The notes beneath the pieces were generated by a model. The model was not told the DNA's origin. It ran no database searches and worked only from the letters and a program-made list of their open reading frames with translations. From Janthinobacterium sp. FW305-129 (GTDB taxonomy: Bacteria; Pseudomonadota; Gammaproteobacteria; Burkholderiales; Burkholderiaceae_D): a stretch of DNA of 64,000 nucleotides. Positions 50,453-59,692 of this stretch are shown in pieces (the first letter of the stretch is position 1; every line of letters starts with the position of its first letter). A program made the position numbers and the translations under genes. The stretch spans positions 124,001 through 188,000 of the forward strand of contig NZ_JACYMM010000010.1 in NCBI RefSeq assembly GCF_020858115.1. The letters run 5' to 3'.

Positions 50453-50486
50453 AAAAAAATGCCGCTCAGTCTGCACTGAGCGGCAT
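50453..50486 (-). terminator. Terminator of the tamAB operon
   Basis: ATGCCGCTCAG (50459-50469) pairs with CTGAGCGGCAT (50476-50486). Read on the minus strand it ends in a run of seven T. It lies 39 bases after the tamB stop. Confidence 0.88.
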
Positions 50487-50524
50487 TGATTACCGGCTGT
50501 CCGTATTGTCGAGCGGTCGGACGG

Positions 50525-53500
50525 TCAATCGAACGCCCACGTGTACAACACGTCGAGCGCATTGTTCGTGCCCGTCTGGAACTGTAAAGTGATGCGGCGG
50601 TTCAGCTTATAGCGCAGTTTCACCAGGCTCGTCGCCGTGCTCGTGCCTTGCTCGAACGTCAGGTAGGCGCGCGACGAAAGCCGCTTGCCGACGGTGACGA
50701 CCGTGCTTTCCAGCCCTTGCGCCTGCGACAGGCCCACTTCGTCCAGGCCCAGCGAATTGGCCAGCTTGCCCTGCAAGCCGCCGCCGGAGCCGCCGAAGAG
50801 GGCGCCTGCGGCCGTCGTCAGCAAGGCCATTTCATCGCCGGCCGCCGTTTCCGCGCCGTGGCCGAGGATCAGCCAGGCCAGCTTGTCGCTGTCCGACACG
50901 CTCGGCGTGGACACCAGCTTGGCCGTCGGCGCCTGGGCCGTGCCGCGCACTTCCACGCCCGCTTCCACATTCGTTTCCGACAGGGCTTCGCCTTCGGGAC
51001 GCTTGCGCACGGCCAGGATGTTCAGCGACGGGTTGTCGTAGGCGCCCGTGAAGGCGATCAGGCCCCGCTCGATCGACAGTTTCTGGCCGTAGGCCGCGTA
51101 TTGACCTGTGACAACCTTGATGCTGCCCGTCACGCGCGGCGCGGCGCGGTTGATGACCCTGGCGCGCACATTGCCGGCCAGGTCCGCATCGAGCCCCATG
51201 CCGCGCAGGTGGAAGGCGTTGCCCAGGTCAAATTCCAGGTCGATATTCAGGGGCAGCGAAGGCGCTTCCTTGCCACCCTTGGCTTCCTTGCCCAGCACCA
51301 CCACGTCATTGCTTTGCGTCGGGGTATCCTGCGGCGCCAGTTCGATCAGCGCGCGGTTGGCCTTGAACTTGCCCTCGAAGCTGAAGCGCTTGTCGTTGCG
51401 CACCAGGGTGCTGTTGCCGGACAGCACCAAAGTGCGGTCAGGGCGCGACAGCGCCTGCAGGCGGTCGGCCATCAGCTTCAGTTCCAGGCTCGCCTCGCCA
51501 TTTGCAAAGCGTACCCAGCCATCTGCCTGCACCTTGCCATCGCCGCCGTCAAAGCTCAAACGCTGCAATTGCAATTGATCGCCGGCCAGCTTGGCTTGCA
51601 GCACGCCATTGCGCAATTTCAAGCCCTGGTCGGCCCAGTTCACCAGCAGCTTGCTGCCGTTGATGTCGCCATTCAGTTGCGGCGCGCCGATGGTGCCGCT
51701 GCCGGCCAGCGCCACTTTCAGGGCGCCGCCCAGCTCCAGGCCCGGCTGGCCCGTCAGCGGCGCCAGCCAGGCCAGTGAATCGATACTGGTGGTACCCGTC
51801 AGGGAGAGGGCGCTGTCGTTGCTGATGCGTCCGTTCAGCATTTGCACAGTGGCATTGATATCGCTCTGGCCCGCGCGCGCGCCATCGAGTTTCACGGCCA
51901 GGCGCAGCTGCTGGTTGGCGACATCCACGCGGGCATCGAAGGTGCGCAAGCCCAGCGCCAGCGGCTGTTCCACGCCCACCGTCACGTCGCCTTTTTCGCG
52001 GTAGATGTGCAGCATGCCCGCCAGGGACGGGTCTTTCTGCTTCGCCGTCGGCACCTGCATGTCGAGCGACCATTGCGCGCCCAGGGTCAGGTCGCTGCGC
52101 GCATTGGCTTGCAGCGAGGGAATGACCTGCGCCAGATAGGTCAGGGCCACGCCAGCCGCCTGGCCGGAACTGGTCCAGCGGGGGCCGTTCTTGACCAGGT
52201 TTTGCATGGTGATGCTGCCTGCCGGCAATTTGATGACGGTGTTGCCCACGCTGATCTGTTCCGGCTGGCCCAGGCCCGCCACGCCGCTGCCGGCTGGTCC
52301 CGCCACTTTCACGGGCACGGGCGCCTGCAGCACGAGCGCGTAGCGGCCCTTGTTTTGCAGGCTGTCGATGCTGCCCGTCCAGGCGGCGCCGCTCTGGCTG
52401 CCCTTGACTTGCACGGTGGCATCGAAATCGTCATTGCGCGCCGTCAAACTGAGCGTATGGCTGCCACGCGTGCCCGTCGTTCCCAGGCGGGCGCTGGCCA
52501 GCTTGAAGGTGGGTGTGGCGTAGCCCGTGATCTCCAGGCTGCTGACCATGGGGTCGAGCGCGCCCTGGCCGGCGCCCACGCTGGCGCTGCCTTTGACGGC
52601 TTTCAATTGCTGGTCGCCAAAGAAGGTCAGGTCCTTGCCATCGAGCGTCAGTTGCGCGGCGGGCGCGTCCATCTTGCCCGAGACGGAACCGGCCGCATGC
52701 AGCACGCCGGCAAAGCGGGGACCCAGGGTCGACAGTTGCGGCGCATCGAGTTTCCACGTCAGCTTGTCGGTGGCGCCGCCCAGCGCACCCTTGGCCAGCA
52801 AGCTGTTTGGCCCCAGGCGCAATTCCGTATCCACGCTGTCGATGCGTTTCGCGTTCGCCGACAGCTTGGCGTAGCCGGCCAGCGGGGCGTTTTGCAGGGT
52901 CGATTCGCGCAGGGCCATATTCAGGGCCACTTGCCAGTCGCTGGTCAGGCGGCCGCTGCCGTTGAAATCCGCATTGACGTTGCCGTTGGGCAGGGATGCG
53001 CCAAATGCGGCCGGGTTGATCTTTTGCAAGGAACCCGTCATTTTCAATTCCGCCTGCTGCTTCGGCCCCGTCAAGCCCACTTCGCCGCTGGCGTGGATGG
53101 CGCTGTCCGCTGCCGGGCGCTTGCCGCTCGTTAAACCCAGTCCTTTCGCATCGGCCACAAAGCTCGTGCGCGGCTGCTGCACGGTGCCTTGCACCACGCC
53201 GCTGGCCTGCACGGCGCCCAGCAAGTCGCTTTTCAGGGCGGAAAGCTGGCGCGCATCGACGTTCCAGTTGAGTTTTTCGCCGGCGCCGCCAAAGTTGCCC
53301 TTGGCCGTGACGTTATTCTTGCCCAGCGCCAATTGCACGTCGATGCCGCTGAAATGGGCCGCATCCGCCGTCAGCTTGCCCTTGCCGGACAAAGGCTGGT
53401 CGAGCAGCTTGCTGGGGCGTACGGTGAAGTCCGCATTCGCCAGCCACTTGGGGGTCACGTGGCCGTTGGCGCGCACGTCGAGGTTCAGGTCGGCCACGGG

Positions 53501-54952
53501 GAAGGCGCCGAAGTCGGCGGGATTGAGGCGGCTGGTGCTGGCCACGGCCTTGAAGGGCTGCTCGTCCTTGAGGCTGATCTGGCCCGTCGCGTTGACGCTG
53601 CTCTTGCCTGCCTGCAAGGTGGCCTTGCGCAGTTGCACCAGAGAGTCGGCCAGCGTCGCTTCCACGTCCAGGCGCAGCTTGGCTTCGCCCAGTTTGGCGC
53701 GCAGGGTTTGCGTCTTGCCGTCGCTGTCGAGCACGATATCGCCGACGATCTTCGTGCTGTTGATGCTGCTGTAGATGTGCTGCAAGTCGATCTTGTCCGT
53801 GTGCAAGGTCAATTGCGCATTGCCGATGGGGCCATCGACGGCGTCGCGGTTGAGCTTGCCGCTGCCCGTGAACTTGCCCGCGTTGCCGAAATCGATGATG
53901 GCCGATTCCAGCGTCGTGGCCGTCAGGGTGCCGCCCAGGCGCGCCTCGAACTGGCGCAGCGGCAGCTTTTGCTGGTCGATGGGGCCCGGCGTGGCGTGGT
54001 TGAGGATAGCCAGCTTGCCCGACACGGTTTGCCTGGCCGGCCGGGTGTCGATGGCGGCATCGAGTTCCAGGCTCAGGTCCGCCTGCGGCAAGGTGGCGTC
54101 GAACTTGCCCGGATTGATGTTGCGGCCCTGAATGCTGGCCGAGCGCAGGATGATGACGGGGTCGAACGGCGCCAGCGCCAGCCGGGCGTCGGCCGTGGCC
54201 GCGCCCGCGCTGCCCTTGGCCGTCACGTTCAGCAGGTTCAGGTCGCCGCCCAGCTGCAGCGCCAGGGCGGCCGGTTTTTCGCCGGCGGCAGGGTTGACCT
54301 GCGTCAAGCCCGCCTTGCCTGACAGTTTGAACGGTTGCGTGGCGGCAATCGTCGCGCTGGCCGTGGCCTGGCCGAACGGCGTCAGGGCCGAGGCGTCTTC
54401 CAGCTGCCATTGCGACTTGTCGCCCGACAAGGTGAAATGGATCTTTTCAAATACCGTGTTGCCGCCCGCGCTGACGAGGGTCACCTTGTCCAGGCGCGCG
54501 TCGGCAATGCCGATTTTAAAAGGCGCGGCCAGGCTGGCGGGCATGGTCGACGGTTCCTCGGACGGCGCCGTGCTTTCCACAGCCAGGCTGGCCACGTGCA
54601 GTTCGCTGATGGCGATGCCTTCCGAAAAGAACTGGAACGGCGACCAGTTGATGTCGATGTTGTCGGCCGTGATGTGCTGCGTCTTGCTGCGGTAGCTGAC
54701 GTGGCCCAGGTGCATGCGGTTGTACAGCGAGCCGGACACGCCCGACACTTCAATGTCGCCGCCGCTGGCGCTGGCCACTTTTTGCACCAGCATCTGCAGG
54801 GTCGATTCGCGGCCCAGGAACCAGAAGCCGGCGCCCAGCAGCACGGCCAGGCTGGCGACGGCGATCAGCACGTAGCGGGGCCAGCGGCGCGGTTTTTTCG
54901 CCGGCGGTGGCGGCGCGGCGCCGTTGGGGGACTCGGTAGAAATATCGGACAT
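50525..54952 (-). CDS. tamB: Translocation and assembly module protein TamB
   Basis: 1475 residues. One N-terminal membrane anchor (YVLIAVASLAVLLGAGFWFL) is followed by a very long, repetitive beta-rich body of AsmA/DUF490 type, ending in the conserved C-terminal DUF490 region that closes with DVLYTWAFD. TamB spans the periplasm and, with TamA, inserts outer-membrane proteins or carries phospholipids. The start overlaps the tamA stop by one base, so the two are translated together. Length is above that of E. coli TamB (about 1260). Confidence 0.93.
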   Translation of the reverse strand: MSDISTESPNGAAPPPPAKKPRRWPRYVLIAVASLAVLLGAGFWFLGRESTLQMLVQKVASASGGDIEVSGVSGSLYNRMHLGHVSYRSKTQHITADNIDINWSPFQFFSEGIAISELHVASLAVESTAPSEEPSTMPASLAAPFKIGIADARLDKVTLVSAGGNTVFEKIHFTLSGDKSQWQLEDASALTPFGQATASATIAATQPFKLSGKAGLTQVNPAAGEKPAALALQLGGDLNLLNVTAKGSAGAATADARLALAPFDPVIILRSASIQGRNINPGKFDATLPQADLSLELDAAIDTRPARQTVSGKLAILNHATPGPIDQQKLPLRQFEARLGGTLTATTLESAIIDFGNAGKFTGSGKLNRDAVDGPIGNAQLTLHTDKIDLQHIYSSINSTKIVGDIVLDSDGKTQTLRAKLGEAKLRLDVEATLADSLVQLRKATLQAGKSSVNATGQISLKDEQPFKAVASTSRLNPADFGAFPVADLNLDVRANGHVTPKWLANADFTVRPSKLLDQPLSGKGKLTADAAHFSGIDVQLALGKNNVTAKGNFGGAGEKLNWNVDARQLSALKSDLLGAVQASGVVQGTVQQPRTSFVADAKGLGLTSGKRPAADSAIHASGEVGLTGPKQQAELKMTGSLQKINPAAFGASLPNGNVNADFNGSGRLTSDWQVALNMALRESTLQNAPLAGYAKLSANAKRIDSVDTELRLGPNSLLAKGALGGATDKLTWKLDAPQLSTLGPRFAGVLHAAGSVSGKMDAPAAQLTLDGKDLTFFGDQQLKAVKGSASVGAGQGALDPMVSSLEITGYATPTFKLASARLGTTGTRGSHTLSLTARNDDFDATVQVKGSQSGAAWTGSIDSLQNKGRYALVLQAPVPVKVAGPAGSGVAGLGQPEQISVGNTVIKLPAGSITMQNLVKNGPRWTSSGQAAGVALTYLAQVIPSLQANARSDLTLGAQWSLDMQVPTAKQKDPSLAGMLHIYREKGDVTVGVEQPLALGLRTFDARVDVANQQLRLAVKLDGARAGQSDINATVQMLNGRISNDSALSLTGTTSIDSLAWLAPLTGQPGLELGGALKVALAGSGTIGAPQLNGDINGSKLLVNWADQGLKLRNGVLQAKLAGDQLQLQRLSFDGGDGKVQADGWVRFANGEASLELKLMADRLQALSRPDRTLVLSGNSTLVRNDKRFSFEGKFKANRALIELAPQDTPTQSNDVVVLGKEAKGGKEAPSLPLNIDLEFDLGNAFHLRGMGLDADLAGNVRARVINRAAPRVTGSIKVVTGQYAAYGQKLSIERGLIAFTGAYDNPSLNILAVRKRPEGEALSETNVEAGVEVRGTAQAPTAKLVSTPSVSDSDKLAWLILGHGAETAAGDEMALLTTAAGALFGGSGGGLQGKLANSLGLDEVGLSQAQGLESTVVTVGKRLSSRAYLTFEQGTSTATSLVKLRYKLNRRITLQFQTGTNNALDVLYTWAFD

Positions 54953-56952
54953 CAGAAAGTGAATCCCAGAGAAAAGTGCAAACGGTAGGCGTGGACGGCG
55001 TGGCCATATGCCACGTCGACATTGATGGGACCGACGGGACTCTTGTAGCGCCCGCCCAGGCCATAGCCCGATTTCGGCGTCAGCGCCTTGACGGTATCGG
55101 CCGCGTTGCCGGCGTCATAGAAGGCGGCAATCGCCCATTTCGGCTTGAACCAGTACTGGTATTCGGCGCTGGCGGTGGCCATGTAGCGCCCGCCGACGGT
55201 GGCGTCGCCTTCCTTGACGCCCAATTCCTGGTAGGCATAGCCGCGCACCGACTGGTCGCCGCCCGCGCGGAACAGGTAGACGGCCGGCACGCCGCGTTTT
55301 TCCTTCGAGCCCAGCGCGCCCATTTCGCCGCGCACGATCAGCTCGCCCTTTTCGCCGAGCGGACGGTAATACACGGCCTTGCCGGCCACGCGCACGAAGC
55401 GCTCGTCCGTCAGCACGGGCAGCAGGGCGCCGCCCACCTGGGCATTGATGACATAGCCCTTGGTGGGGAACAGCAGGCTGTCGAGGCTGCGCTTGGTGAT
55501 GGCATAGGTCAGCGGCAAGCTCTTGCTGCGCGTCTGTTCCAGGCCCACGACGGTCTTGTCTTCGCTGAGGAACTCGAACGTCAGGCTGCGTTCGAGGTTG
55601 GTGCCGCCCCAGTTGCGCTTGGCCGAGATGGTGGTGACGGCCGTGATTTCGTTGGAAATGTCGCTGCGCTCGAACGAGGCGCCCGCGCTGTCGTTGTAGC
55701 CGCGCTCGGTCGTCGGAAAGTAAAAATTGGCGTGCGCCGCCTGTTTCTTCGTTTCCATCGTGAGCGCGCTCTTGAAGCGCGTGCCCCACACGTTCAGGTT
55801 GTCGTAGTTGAGCTGGGCACGATTACCCGTATTCGTACTGAAACCGAGACCGGCGCTGACGTTCTGCTGCTTGTTTTCCGTCACGCGCACGACCAGCGGC
55901 AGCAGCGGCGCGGGGCCGCGGTTGGCGGGCTTGGTTTCGGCGGCGGCCCCGGCGCTGGCACCTTCGGCCTCGGCTTGCTGGCTTTCCTGGCCCGCCTCGA
56001 TCTGTTCGCCCAGGATGCTGCTCATGTCGGCGCTCACTTCCACGCTGGCAAAGTAGCCCGTGTCCTGCAGGCGCGCCTGGAACGATTGCAGCGCCGATTC
56101 GCTGTAATAGTCGCCCGGGCGTATCTTGTCGAGGTTGCGGATGATGCTGGCATCGTAGCGTTTCAAGCCTTCGATGCGCAGCTCGCCGAAGCGCAGCTCG
56201 GGGCCGCTGTCGAGCACCACCAGCAAGGACACCTTGTGCGTTTCCGGGTCGACCACGGCTTGCGTATCGACCAGCTGGGCGCGCGGGTAGCGCGTCTGCA
56301 CCACTTCGCGCAGCAGCGCACGCTTGGCGGACTCCCATTCCGCCTGGCGGAACACGCTGCCCGATTTCAGCGACCAGCTGCGCTTCAGGGCTTCCGTATC
56401 GAAGGGCTCGGAAGCGGCCAGCGGCGGCGTGGGGTCGAAACCGCGCAATTCCAGCTCGACCTTGTCGACGGTCACGGGCTGGCCCGGGTCGACGTCGACG
56501 ATGACGACGGGTTTGGCGCCCGTCGTATCGACACGCACCGTGACGACGGGCGTGTAGTAGCCGGCCGTGGCGATGAGGTTCCTGGCTTGCTCGGGCGTAT
56601 CGCGCACGAGGCGCTGCAACTGCTCGCGGTCCATGCGCGGGTTGCCGCGGAAGCGTTCCAGATCCAGGTTTTTTTCCAGCAACTCATCGAGGTCGCCGGG
56701 CGCGTTCACCTTGACCTCGTACTGCAGCGGGGCGGGCGCCGCTTCCGTGGCGGGGCTGTCCGCAACGGCGTCTTGCGTGCGTTCCTGCGTACCCTCCTGC
56801 GCGCCGGCATGGGCGATGGGAAACAGCGAGATGACACTGCCGGCGGCCGCCAGTGTCAGTTGACCCATTGCTTTTGTCACTACTTGTGCCAAAATTCGTG
56901 GTCGTATCGCCTTGCCGGCAGCTGTATGCCGTATGGGTCGTGCAGAAAACAT
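54952..56952 (-). CDS. tamA: Outer-membrane assembly factor TamA
   Basis: 666 residues from 56952 (MFSARPIRH), chosen for its TCTGGAG ribosome site; a frame to 57168 runs into queC. A signal sequence region (LTLAAAGSVISLFPIAHAGA) is preceded by about 30 residues. POTRA domains occupy roughly residues 75-300, and a BamA/TamA barrel follows with FRAGGDQSVRGYAYQELG, the L6-loop VRGY motif, and terminal Phe in LHFSLGFTF. It pairs with TamB. An insertion near residues 325-350 (Ala/Glu-rich) is unusual. Confidence 0.92.
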   Translation of the reverse strand: MFSARPIRHTAAGKAIRPRILAQVVTKAMGQLTLAAAGSVISLFPIAHAGAQEGTQERTQDAVADSPATEAAPAPLQYEVKVNAPGDLDELLEKNLDLERFRGNPRMDREQLQRLVRDTPEQARNLIATAGYYTPVVTVRVDTTGAKPVVIVDVDPGQPVTVDKVELELRGFDPTPPLAASEPFDTEALKRSWSLKSGSVFRQAEWESAKRALLREVVQTRYPRAQLVDTQAVVDPETHKVSLLVVLDSGPELRFGELRIEGLKRYDASIIRNLDKIRPGDYYSESALQSFQARLQDTGYFASVEVSADMSSILGEQIEAGQESQQAEAEGASAGAAAETKPANRGPAPLLPLVVRVTENKQQNVSAGLGFSTNTGNRAQLNYDNLNVWGTRFKSALTMETKKQAAHANFYFPTTERGYNDSAGASFERSDISNEITAVTTISAKRNWGGTNLERSLTFEFLSEDKTVVGLEQTRSKSLPLTYAITKRSLDSLLFPTKGYVINAQVGGALLPVLTDERFVRVAGKAVYYRPLGEKGELIVRGEMGALGSKEKRGVPAVYLFRAGGDQSVRGYAYQELGVKEGDATVGGRYMATASAEYQYWFKPKWAIAAFYDAGNAADTVKALTPKSGYGLGGRYKSPVGPINVDVAYGHAVHAYRLHFSLGFTF

Positions 56953-57091
56953 GGTGCTCCAGATGAGTAAATGCTGACTGCATGTTACCGGAATAGGTAA
57001 ACTGATGGCGGACGAATAAGTATTTTTTGCGCAGGGAATCCCGTTTCCCCGCGCACGATTGCAACAGAGTAAAACTGAAAAGAAAGAAATT

Positions 57092-57805
57092 ATGCTAGCA
57101 ACTGACTCCGCACTGGTGCTCTTTAGCGGTGGGCAAGATTCCACCACCTGCCTGGCCTGGGCCCTCAAGCACTATAGCCGAGTGGAAACCATCGGTTTTG
57201 ACTATGGACAGCGCCATGCGATCGAGCTGACCGTGCGTCCCGGCGTGCTCGAGCAGATGCGCCGGCAGTCGCCCGAGTGGGACAGCCGCCTGGGCCAGGA
57301 CCACATGATCGACCTGTCGCTGATTTCCGCCATTTCCGATACGGCCATGACGCAGAACGTCGAGATCGTCATGCAGGAAAACGGCTTGCCGAATACCTTC
57401 GTGCCTGGACGCAACTTGCTGTTCATGACGGTGGCCGCCACCGTGGCCTACCGCCGCGGCTTGACAGTGCTGGTGGGCGGCATGTGCGAGACGGATTTCT
57501 CCGGCTACCCGGATTGCCGTGACGACACGATGAAGGCGCTGCAAGTGGCCCTGAACCTGGGCATGAACACGCGATTGAAGCTGGAAACGCCGCTGATGTG
57601 GCTGGACAAGGCGCAAAGCTGGGACCTGGCGGAAGACCTGGGCGGCCAGCCGCTGGTTGACCTGATCCGCAGCGGCACCCACACGTGCTACCTGGGTGAG
57701 CGGGGGCAATTGCACGACTGGGGCTATGGCTGCGGCACGTGCCCGGCCTGCGCCCTGCGCGCGAACGGCTACCAGCAATACGCTGCGCGCAAGGCCGTCA
57801 AGTAA
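57092..57805 (+). CDS. queC: 7-cyano-7-deazaguanine synthase QueC
   Basis: 237 residues from 57092. The PP-loop [10 protein letters not shown] (10-19) binds ATP. The zinc site is present as [10 protein letters not shown] with the upstream Cys in THTCYLGER. It makes preQ0 from CDG, ATP and ammonia for queuosine tRNA modification. AAAGAAAGAAAT is a weak ribosome site. It diverges from tamA with 139 bases between. I saw no preQ1 riboswitch. Confidence 0.95.
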   Translation: MLATDSALVLFSGGQDSTTCLAWALKHYSRVETIGFDYGQRHAIELTVRPGVLEQMRRQSPEWDSRLGQDHMIDLSLISAISDTAMTQNVEIVMQENGLPNTFVPGRNLLFMTVAATVAYRRGLTVLVGGMCETDFSGYPDCRDDTMKALQVALNLGMNTRLKLETPLMWLDKAQSWDLAEDLGGQPLVDLIRSGTHTCYLGERGQLHDWGYGCGTCPACALRANGYQQYAARKAVK

Positions 57806-57884
57806 GTGGTGTTGCGCCGTTTCTTCAAGCGGCGCGGCAGGGGGACAAGCCATGCTGTGGTTTTTGCCACAGGAGCATCTTGTT

Positions 57885-58781
57885 ATGACATCCCTCTTTG
57901 CCGCGCTGTACGGCCCCGTGTTCTGGGGCGGCTTCATCGGCGCCGCCAGTTATCTGATTGCGGTTAGCCAACATTCCCTCTGGGTCTTGCCGCCCTTGCT
58001 GCTGCTGGCCCTGCTCACCTCGTTTCTTGCCGAACGGTATCTGCCATACGATGGCGCGTGGAACCACGCCCAAGGCGACGGCTGGCGCGACGCCGTGCAT
58101 GCGCTCGTCAACGAGGCGCTGTACCTGCCGGGCCTGGCGGCCTTCCCCCTGCTGGCGGGGCACCTGGCGCTGGGGCCGTTCTGGCCCGGCGCCTGGCCGT
58201 TCTGGCTGCAGTTGCTGCTGGCGATTGTCATTGCCGACTGCGGCATCACGCTCGTGCATTACCTGAGTCACCGTTATTACTTTCTGTGGAAACTGCATGC
58301 CGTGCACCACAGCGTGCAGCGCCTGTATGGTTTCAATGGCTGGATGAAACACCCCTTGCACCTGCTGCTGGAAGCGGCGGGCGGCATGCTGCCCTTGCTG
58401 CTGCTGGGCATCCCGGAGCGTGTCATGGCCGTGCTGGCGTTTGCCGTGGCGATCCAGCTGCTGCTGCAGCACGCGAATGTGGACATGCGCATGGGGCCGC
58501 TGCGCCACGTGTTTGCCTGGGCGCCGCTGCACCGTTTCCACCACATGAAATACGGCACGGCGGGCGACGTGAATTTCGGCCTGTTTTTTACCTGCTGGGA
58601 CCGCCTGCTGGGCACCCGTTTCGACGCACCGGATTACCGCATGCGGGGCGAGGACCTGGGCATCGGCAGCCGTCCCGATTATCCTGTGGCCTACCTGCTG
58701 CAATTGCTCGAACCGTTCCGCGCGGAAGAGGGCGTGCGCGCGCCCGAGCTGCCGGACGGCTTGAAGCAGGCGCTGAAGTGA
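57885..58781 (+). CDS. Sterol desaturase family di-iron membrane enzyme
   Basis: 298 residues from 57885, chosen for AGGAGC 8 bases upstream; 57852 is an alternative. Five or six hydrophobic segments. The di-iron histidine clusters are visible: HYLSHRYYFLWKLHAVHHS, then HRFHHMKYGT near the end. The family hydroxylates or desaturates lipids. Substrate unknown; betaproteobacterial members often act on fatty acids or carotenoid-like lipids. The AraC gene converges on it, 4 bases apart, and is a natural regulator. Confidence 0.88.
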   Translation: MTSLFAALYGPVFWGGFIGAASYLIAVSQHSLWVLPPLLLLALLTSFLAERYLPYDGAWNHAQGDGWRDAVHALVNEALYLPGLAAFPLLAGHLALGPFWPGAWPFWLQLLLAIVIADCGITLVHYLSHRYYFLWKLHAVHHSVQRLYGFNGWMKHPLHLLLEAAGGMLPLLLLGIPERVMAVLAFAVAIQLLLQHANVDMRMGPLRHVFAWAPLHRFHHMKYGTAGDVNFGLFFTCWDRLLGTRFDAPDYRMRGEDLGIGSRPDYPVAYLLQLLEPFRAEEGVRAPELPDGLKQALK

Positions 58782-58785
58782 ACAC

Positions 58786-59553
58786 TTAATCGAGCAGCGT
58801 GACCTTGAGCTGGCGCAAGCTGCGGTCGGCGCGCACGCCGAACAGGCTGCGCATGGTGCGCGAAAAATGCGCGGCATCGGCAAAGCCGGCACCGTGGGCC
58901 GCCTCCGTCAAGGTACTGCCGAGCAAGATGAAACGGATGGCCAGGCGCAAGCGGCGCCACAGCACCAGCCGCCGCACGGGCAAGCCCAGCTGGGCGCTGA
59001 ACAGCCGCTCCAGCTGGCTCAGCGACAAGTGTGCCGCTTCGGCCACGGCGGCCGCACTGACCTTGCCCGACAGCAGCGCATCGACCTGGTCCAGCGCCCG
59101 CTGCAGGCGCGCGTCGGCCAGGATCTGGCGCGGCTGTGCCTGCAGCGCGGCGGCAATGCCGTCCAGGGTGGGTGCGCCTGCGCCGCCGGCGGCTGCCAGC
59201 AGGGCTGCGCCCAGCCGTTGCGGTTCCGCATAGATGGTCAGCATGGGCGCCGGCGCGGCCAGGATGGCGTGCGGGCGCAGGCTGTCGACCAGCAAGTGCC
59301 GCGCCGTGTGGACGATGCCGTCGAGCTCGGCCGTGAAGGGCGCTCCCGTGCTCAGCATCAGCTGGTGCGCATAATGGGCGTGGCTGGCCGTGGCGCCCGC
59401 TGCGCCATGCAGGATGGCAAAGTCAGGCGCCAGCCATAGTGTTCCCTGCCAGCTATCTTGCTGCAAACGCGACTCCTGCGTGATGGTTTCTACGGCATCG
59501 AATTTTCCCGAAGTACACATTATTGCATTTACGAAATTTGTGATTTTTTTCAT
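58786..59553 (-). CDS. AraC family transcriptional regulator
   Basis: About 255 residues if it starts at 59553 (MKKITNFV); 59604 and 59520 are other candidates and none has a good ribosome site. The N-terminal half is a cupin-like sensor domain (HGAAGATASHAHYAHQLML). The C-terminal 100 residues are a double helix-turn-helix with LSLSQLERLFSAQLG and GFADAAHFSRTMRSLFG. It probably regulates the sterol desaturase gene beside it. The 5' end lies in an AT-rich patch. Confidence 0.88.
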   Translation of the reverse strand: MKKITNFVNAIMCTSGKFDAVETITQESRLQQDSWQGTLWLAPDFAILHGAAGATASHAHYAHQLMLSTGAPFTAELDGIVHTARHLLVDSLRPHAILAAPAPMLTIYAEPQRLGAALLAAAGGAGAPTLDGIAAALQAQPRQILADARLQRALDQVDALLSGKVSAAAVAEAAHLSLSQLERLFSAQLGLPVRRLVLWRRLRLAIRFILLGSTLTEAAHGAGFADAAHFSRTMRSLFGVRADRSLRQLKVTLLD

Positions 59554-59692
59554 ACAATATTCAGCATTGCAAGGCTGCCCGCTGTAACGTACTATCATTC
59601 TCATCGACTACCGATGGTAATCGTGCAGCCCGCTGCCAGCCATGTTGCTGACCGTGTAGCGGTTGGATACCCGTTCTGCTTGTCAGCCTGCC

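Noticed and set aside
50359..50562. 67-codon minus-strand frame downstream of tamB
   Set aside because: It runs through the tamB terminator hairpin and the tamB stop, so translation is unlikely.
56953..57091. Possible preQ1 riboswitch before queC
   Set aside because: The short hairpin there lacks the conserved loop and A-rich tail of preQ1 aptamers.
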